Of a DNA stretch of 64,000 bases, positions 61,003-64,000 are shown one piece after another. The DNA is from JAFLCL01 sp964502175 (GTDB lineage: Bacteria > Myxococcota_A > Polyangia > Polyangiales > Sandaracinaceae), in NCBI GenBank assembly GCA_964502175.1, contig CAZCVE010000001.1:124001-188000 (forward strand), in the 5' to 3' direction. How positions within the stretch are numbered: the stretch's first letter is position 1; each line of letters starts with the position of its first letter. The translations under genes were made by a program, and so were the position numbers. A model generated the notes under the pieces. That model saw only the letters and a program-made list of their open reading frames with translations. It was not told the origin of the DNA and did no database searches.

Positions 61003-62517
61003 TCAGTCGCAGCCGAGGAACGCGAGCATGTGCCACTGGTGACGCTCGAGGTCTTCGCGGGCCCAGCTGAGCGCGATGCGGCCGCCGGCCCACTCCAGAT
61101 CCGGCAGCAGCGCGCCTCGCTGCGTCGCGTCGATCTGCATCGTCTGGAGCACACGGCCCTCCGGCGCGAGGCGATAGAGCCAGACCTCGGGCTCGTCGGT
61201 CGCGCCAGGTGCGAGGCTCGTGCCCGTGCTCTCCACCGTCGTCATCGCGATCGTCCAGCCATCGGCGGTGCCGATCACGCGGCCCTGCGCGAAGCGTCGA
61301 TCGCTGCTCGTCGCGAGCATCGTGGGCGCCGACGGCTCGCTGCCCGGCGACCACGTGCGGAACTCGGTGATCCAGCGCGAACCACTCGGCGATCCGTAGA
61401 GCAGGTAGTCGTAGACGATGCCGTACGTGGTGCCGTCGTACCCGACCTCTGCTTGATCGATCGACATCGTCCCGAACGCGGGCACGAGGATGACCTCCGC
61501 TCCCTCGGTCCACGCGGTGACGTCCACCACGCGGGCGCGGAGATCGGCGTTCGCGCTGGGGCTCGGTCCGCTGTAGAGGAGCACCACCTCGTTCGCGCCG
61601 TCGTACGCCGTGGTGAGCCCGAGGCGCGTGCGCGCGAGCGCGCCGATCGAGTCGCCGATCGTGCCGTCTCGCGCGACGCGCGTGAGCGTCACCGTCGGAT
61701 CGACCGGTGACGCACAGCGCTCGACCACGTGCCCGACGAGCCACTCCGTACCGGTGTCGTAGACGGACACGGGCTGATGGAACCCGTTGCAGCTCGGCGA
61801 CAAGTCCGCGATCCAGCCGGGCGCGTCGGAGACATCGATCTCGATCGCATGGAGCGAGCGCGTTCCGAGCGAGACGAAGAGGCCTTCGTCGGTGCTCGGC
61901 GCGTAGCCGAGCGCAGCACCTGCGACGAGCAGGCGACCGCTCGACGAAGGAGTGACCGCGTGGCGCGTCGGCCCCGTGAGCAGCGCGCCATCGGCGCCGC
62001 GTCGCTCGTGCCAGATCCCCTCGCCCGCCGTCGCGTACGGATCGGTCCACGCGAGGCGCAGCTCGCGCCCCGTCCAGCTCATCGCTGCGGTGGCTGCGTA
62101 CGAGGGCCGAACGTCGTCGAGGACGATCGGCTCGCCGATCGTCGCCATCTCGCAGTCGAGCGAGGCGCAGTCGGGATCCTCACCGCCATAGCGCAGCGCG
62201 AGCGAGCAACAGCCGTCGTCGACGCCTGCCGGGCAGAAGCGCGGATCGGGCGGCCCCGCGTCGGGAATGCCTGCGTCGGGCGGCCCCGCGTCGTCGTCGG
62301 CCGTGTCGCCCGACGCGGAGTCCGCGATGCCCCCGTCGCCGTCGATCACGGCTCCTCCATCCCCGGCGTCGCCCGCTGTGGTCGCGTCGAGGCGATCGTC
62401 GACCACAGCGTCGAGATCGCCCGCATCACGCGCGCCTGCATCGCCCGACGCTCCGACCTCGTCGCACCCGCACACCACGGAGACCACGATCACGCACGCA
62501 CCGAGGGAAGCTCGCAT
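61003..62517 (-). CDS. Lipoprotein with Asp/Ala/Gly linker, 504 aa
   Basis: N-terminal hydrophobic segment ending V-V-C-G-C (lipobox-like), followed by an Asp/Gly/Ala/Pro-rich linker with repeated D-A-G motifs (residues ~19-90). The globular remainder is beta-rich with regularly spaced strands (for example L-R-L-A-W-T-D-P, I-A-L-S-W-A), possibly a beta-propeller; Cys pairs occur at F-C-P-A-G, G-C-C-S and C-A-S-L-D-C. No family named. Probably exposed at the cell surface. Ends 6 bases from the convergent DUF2330 gene. Confidence 0.85.
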   Translation of the reverse strand: MRASLGACVIVVSVVCGCDEVGASGDAGARDAGDLDAVVDDRLDATTAGDAGDGGAVIDGDGGIADSASGDTADDDAGPPDAGIPDAGPPDPRFCPAGVDDGCCSLALRYGGEDPDCASLDCEMATIGEPIVLDDVRPSYAATAAMSWTGRELRLAWTDPYATAGEGIWHERRGADGALLTGPTRHAVTPSSSGRLLVAGAALGYAPSTDEGLFVSLGTRSLHAIEIDVSDAPGWIADLSPSCNGFHQPVSVYDTGTEWLVGHVVERCASPVDPTVTLTRVARDGTIGDSIGALARTRLGLTTAYDGANEVVLLYSGPSPSANADLRARVVDVTAWTEGAEVILVPAFGTMSIDQAEVGYDGTTYGIVYDYLLYGSPSGSRWITEFRTWSPGSEPSAPTMLATSSDRRFAQGRVIGTADGWTIAMTTVESTGTSLAPGATDEPEVWLYRLAPEGRVLQTMQIDATQRGALLPDLEWAGGRIALSWAREDLERHQWHMLAFLGCD

Positions 62518-62623
62518 CGCGCACGCATAGCGCGTTTCCCGGCCTGACGACTGGTGATCGGGCGGTCGTCATCTCGCGGGACGATCGGCAGCCCTCGCCT
62601 TCCAGCGCGCGTAGAGTGCGTGG

Positions 62624-63481
62624 ATGGAGGTCTTGCCGGGAGTGCTGGCGGTGATCGCGATCTGCGCGCTCGTCGCGTTTGCGATCGGTCGCACGCGACG
62701 GTCCCACGGAGCGGCCGACTCGGTCGCCCAGCTCATCGCGTCGCGCGACGCTGCGTTTCTCACCGTGGAGCAGCGACGCCCGGGCGGCGGAGGGCGCATC
62801 CAGAGCCCCATCGAGGGTCGGCTGTCGCTGCGCACGCCTCGCGACGGTGCGCCGACCGTCCGCCGTGACGTGCCGGGCACGCTGAAGGTGCTGGCGGTGG
62901 ATGACCGCGGGAGCTGGGTCTGCAGCGACGCCGAGCGCCCGCTGCACGTGCGCGATGCAGACACGCTCGACATCGCCAGCGACGTCGCGGAGCACATGGG
63001 CGGCCTGGCCCCGTTCGCGAGCCTCGACCCTCGGATCGAAGACGATGCGCTCACGGTGCTCGACCGCGCAGGGGTACGTCGCTCGACGCGCGACGTACTG
63101 GGTCGCGTCCGAGCGCTCCCCACGCCGGAGCGCGCCGACGTGCGGCTCGTGGGCGCGCCGCGCGCTCACCTCGAGCGGCGCGGCCGACGGCTCGGAGACA
63201 CCGAGGTGCTGAACGGTCGGCCGTTGGGCTCGGACGCCGCTGGCGGCGTGATCGTCATCGCGGAGCGCGACCTCACCGACCGCGAGGCCGTGGTCGTGCG
63301 CGTCGACGCGGAGGGCCGCCGCGTGTTCGCGACGCCGCTGGGCCGGCGCGCCGAGGTCGCGCACTGGACGCTCGCCGCCGACCTGCTGGTGCTCGCGATC
63401 CTCGCCGACCGCACGTCGCCGCTGGAGCTCATCGCGATCGAGCTCGGGTCCGGCGCGCTCCGTTGGCGTCGCGCCGCCTGA
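62624..63481 (+). CDS. Membrane-anchored protein of unknown function, 285 aa
   Basis: An N-terminal helix (residues ~4-22, L-P-G-V-L-A-V-I-A-I-C-A-L-V-A-F-A-I-G) anchors a periplasmic beta-rich domain with repeated short strands (R-D-V-P-G-T-L-K-V-L, L-T-V-L-D-R-A-G and R-V-D-A-E-G-R-R-V-F-A), weakly reminiscent of a beta-propeller or PQQ-like repeats. No clear family. Divergent from the 504-aa lipoprotein. Confidence 0.7.
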   Translation: MEVLPGVLAVIAICALVAFAIGRTRRSHGAADSVAQLIASRDAAFLTVEQRRPGGGGRIQSPIEGRLSLRTPRDGAPTVRRDVPGTLKVLAVDDRGSWVCSDAERPLHVRDADTLDIASDVAEHMGGLAPFASLDPRIEDDALTVLDRAGVRRSTRDVLGRVRALPTPERADVRLVGAPRAHLERRGRRLGDTEVLNGRPLGSDAAGGVIVIAERDLTDREAVVVRVDAEGRRVFATPLGRRAEVAHWTLAADLLVLAILADRTSPLELIAIELGSGALRWRRAA

Positions 63482-63534
63482 CGACGACGATCGCCGCCGA
63501 GCCCGACCGCGGGCATGCGTGTACGTTCTCGCGC

Positions 63535-64000
63535 GTGATCGCCCGCGCCCTCCACGTCGCCGCGCTCCCGTTCCCTTCGTCGCAGGGCACGCAGGCCGCG
63601 CTCCTCGCGATCGTGCGCGCTGCCGCGGCCGACGCGGCGACGCGCGACGCATCGATCGCGCTCCTCACCTACGAAGCGGGCGATGGTCGCGCCGTGCTGC
63701 CGTCGAACGTCGAGCATCGGCGAACACGCGCACCGTTCACCAACCGCTCGCTCCGCTCGGGGCCCTCACTCGCGAAGGTCGCCGAAGACCTCGACCTCGT
63801 GCGCGCGCTGCGCGAGGCGCGTGAGCCGCGCGTGATCGCACACCACGTCGAGGCCGCGTTCGCGTGTGTGCTCGCGGGTCGCGCGTACACGTTCGTGGCC
63901 CATACGGCGCTCGGTCCCGAACTGCCGCTCTACGCGCCGACGCGCCGCACACTCGCACCCCTCCTCTCGGGCGCAGGCGAGCAACTCGATCGACTCGTGG
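63535..64000 (+). CDS. Glycosyltransferase (GT4-like), N-terminal fragment
   Basis: An open reading frame from GTG at 63535 runs off the right edge (155 codons visible). The start V-I-A-R-A-L-H-V-A-A-L-P-F-P-S-S-Q-G-T-Q and later P-R-V-I-A-H-H-V-E-A-A-F resemble the acceptor-binding N-terminal Rossmann half of GT-B family-4 glycosyltransferases. The catalytic C-terminal half (E-x7-E) is outside the window, so the call is provisional. Confidence 0.6.
   Translation, partial: MIARALHVAALPFPSSQGTQAALLAIVRAAAADAATRDASIALLTYEAGDGRAVLPSNVEHRRTRAPFTNRSLRSGPSLAKVAEDLDLVRALREAREPRVIAHHVEAAFACVLAGRAYTFVAHTALGPELPLYAPTRRTLAPLLSGAGEQLDRLV

Noticed and set aside
1..64000. tRNA, rRNA or riboswitch genes
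   Set aside because: No cloverleaf-like T-arm or rRNA-like segment was found in the non-coding stretches by eye; a covariance-model search was not possible.

Overview
The window looks like chromosomal DNA of a myxobacterium, most plausibly from the Sandaracinus/Polyangiales side of the group. The DNA is very GC-rich with G/C-biased third codon positions. It carries several myxobacterial hallmarks: a MYXO-CTERM-like C-terminal anchor (near 60.9 kb), a Ser/Thr kinase with a C-terminal AgmX/PglI-type domain (50.9-52.7 kb), many lipoproteins with Asp/Ala/Gly/Pro-rich linkers behind the lipobox, a Cys-rich repeat lipoprotein, and Sel1/TPR proteins. The genus is an inference; no rRNA gene is present to settle it.

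Layout. 0-1.9 kb: two genes of unlike, more AT-rich codon use (probable acquired island). 1.9-7.5 kb (minus strand): glycosyltransferase 2, a secreted trypsin-like protease, a LEA2-like lipoprotein, then ruvA-ruvB. 7.7-12.6 kb (minus): a fusion of an LPG-synthase-type flippase/membrane domain with an alkaline-phosphatase/sulfatase-superfamily domain, followed by a GT39-type membrane glycosyltransferase. 12.7-16.2 kb: Cys-rich lipoprotein and a membrane-anchored unknown, divergent. 16.2-20.5 kb (minus): small membrane protein, alpha/beta hydrolase and a large ATPase/TPR protein with a C-terminal winged helix. 20.6-25.2 kb (plus): repeat lipoprotein, Tudor-like/DUF642 secreted protein, phosphoglycosyl transferase, B12-type radical SAM. 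25.4-28.8 kb: an HExxH membrane protein and another GT39-type protein.

28.8-31.5 kb (minus): a tightly overlapped nucleoside-salvage operon (purine nucleoside phosphorylase, cytidine deaminase, amidohydrolase). 31.5-33.4 kb: parvulin plus HupE/UreJ-like membrane protein with an ATGA overlap. 33.4-34.6 kb: a REP-associated tyrosine transposase (RAYT)-like gene bracketed by similar hairpins. 34.8-40.4 kb (minus): bifunctional 2-aminobenzoyl-CoA/salicylyl-CoA-type monooxygenase-reductase, FadL-type porin, DnaB helicase. 40.4-43.6 kb: Rpn-like nuclease with eight perfect 12-bp repeats, then a Sel1-repeat protein coupled to a TPR-like protein. 45.1-48.8 kb: an HExxH/YkgJ fusion, BirA, NadC, CPBP protease. 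48.8-52.7 kb (plus): TlpA thioredoxin, FecR-domain lipoprotein and kinase in one chain of overlapping genes. 52.7-56.3 kb: NmrA reductase, MiaB, VanZ, gamma-carbonic anhydrase. 56.5-64 kb: vWA lipoprotein, Phd/VapC toxin-antitoxin pair, M50 peptidase, DUF2330/MYXO-CTERM protein interrupted by a 100-N assembly gap, a lipoprotein, an unknown, and the start of a GT4-like glycosyltransferase running off the end.

The common theme is envelope biogenesis and surface lipoproteins mixed with housekeeping DNA/RNA functions. Many genes are translationally coupled (ATGA/GTGA). No tRNA, rRNA, CRISPR array or prophage was found. The least explained items are the flippase-phosphatase fusion, the RAYT with its flanking hairpins, the Tudor-like/DUF642 protein, the HExxH/YkgJ fusion and the AT-richer pair at the left edge.
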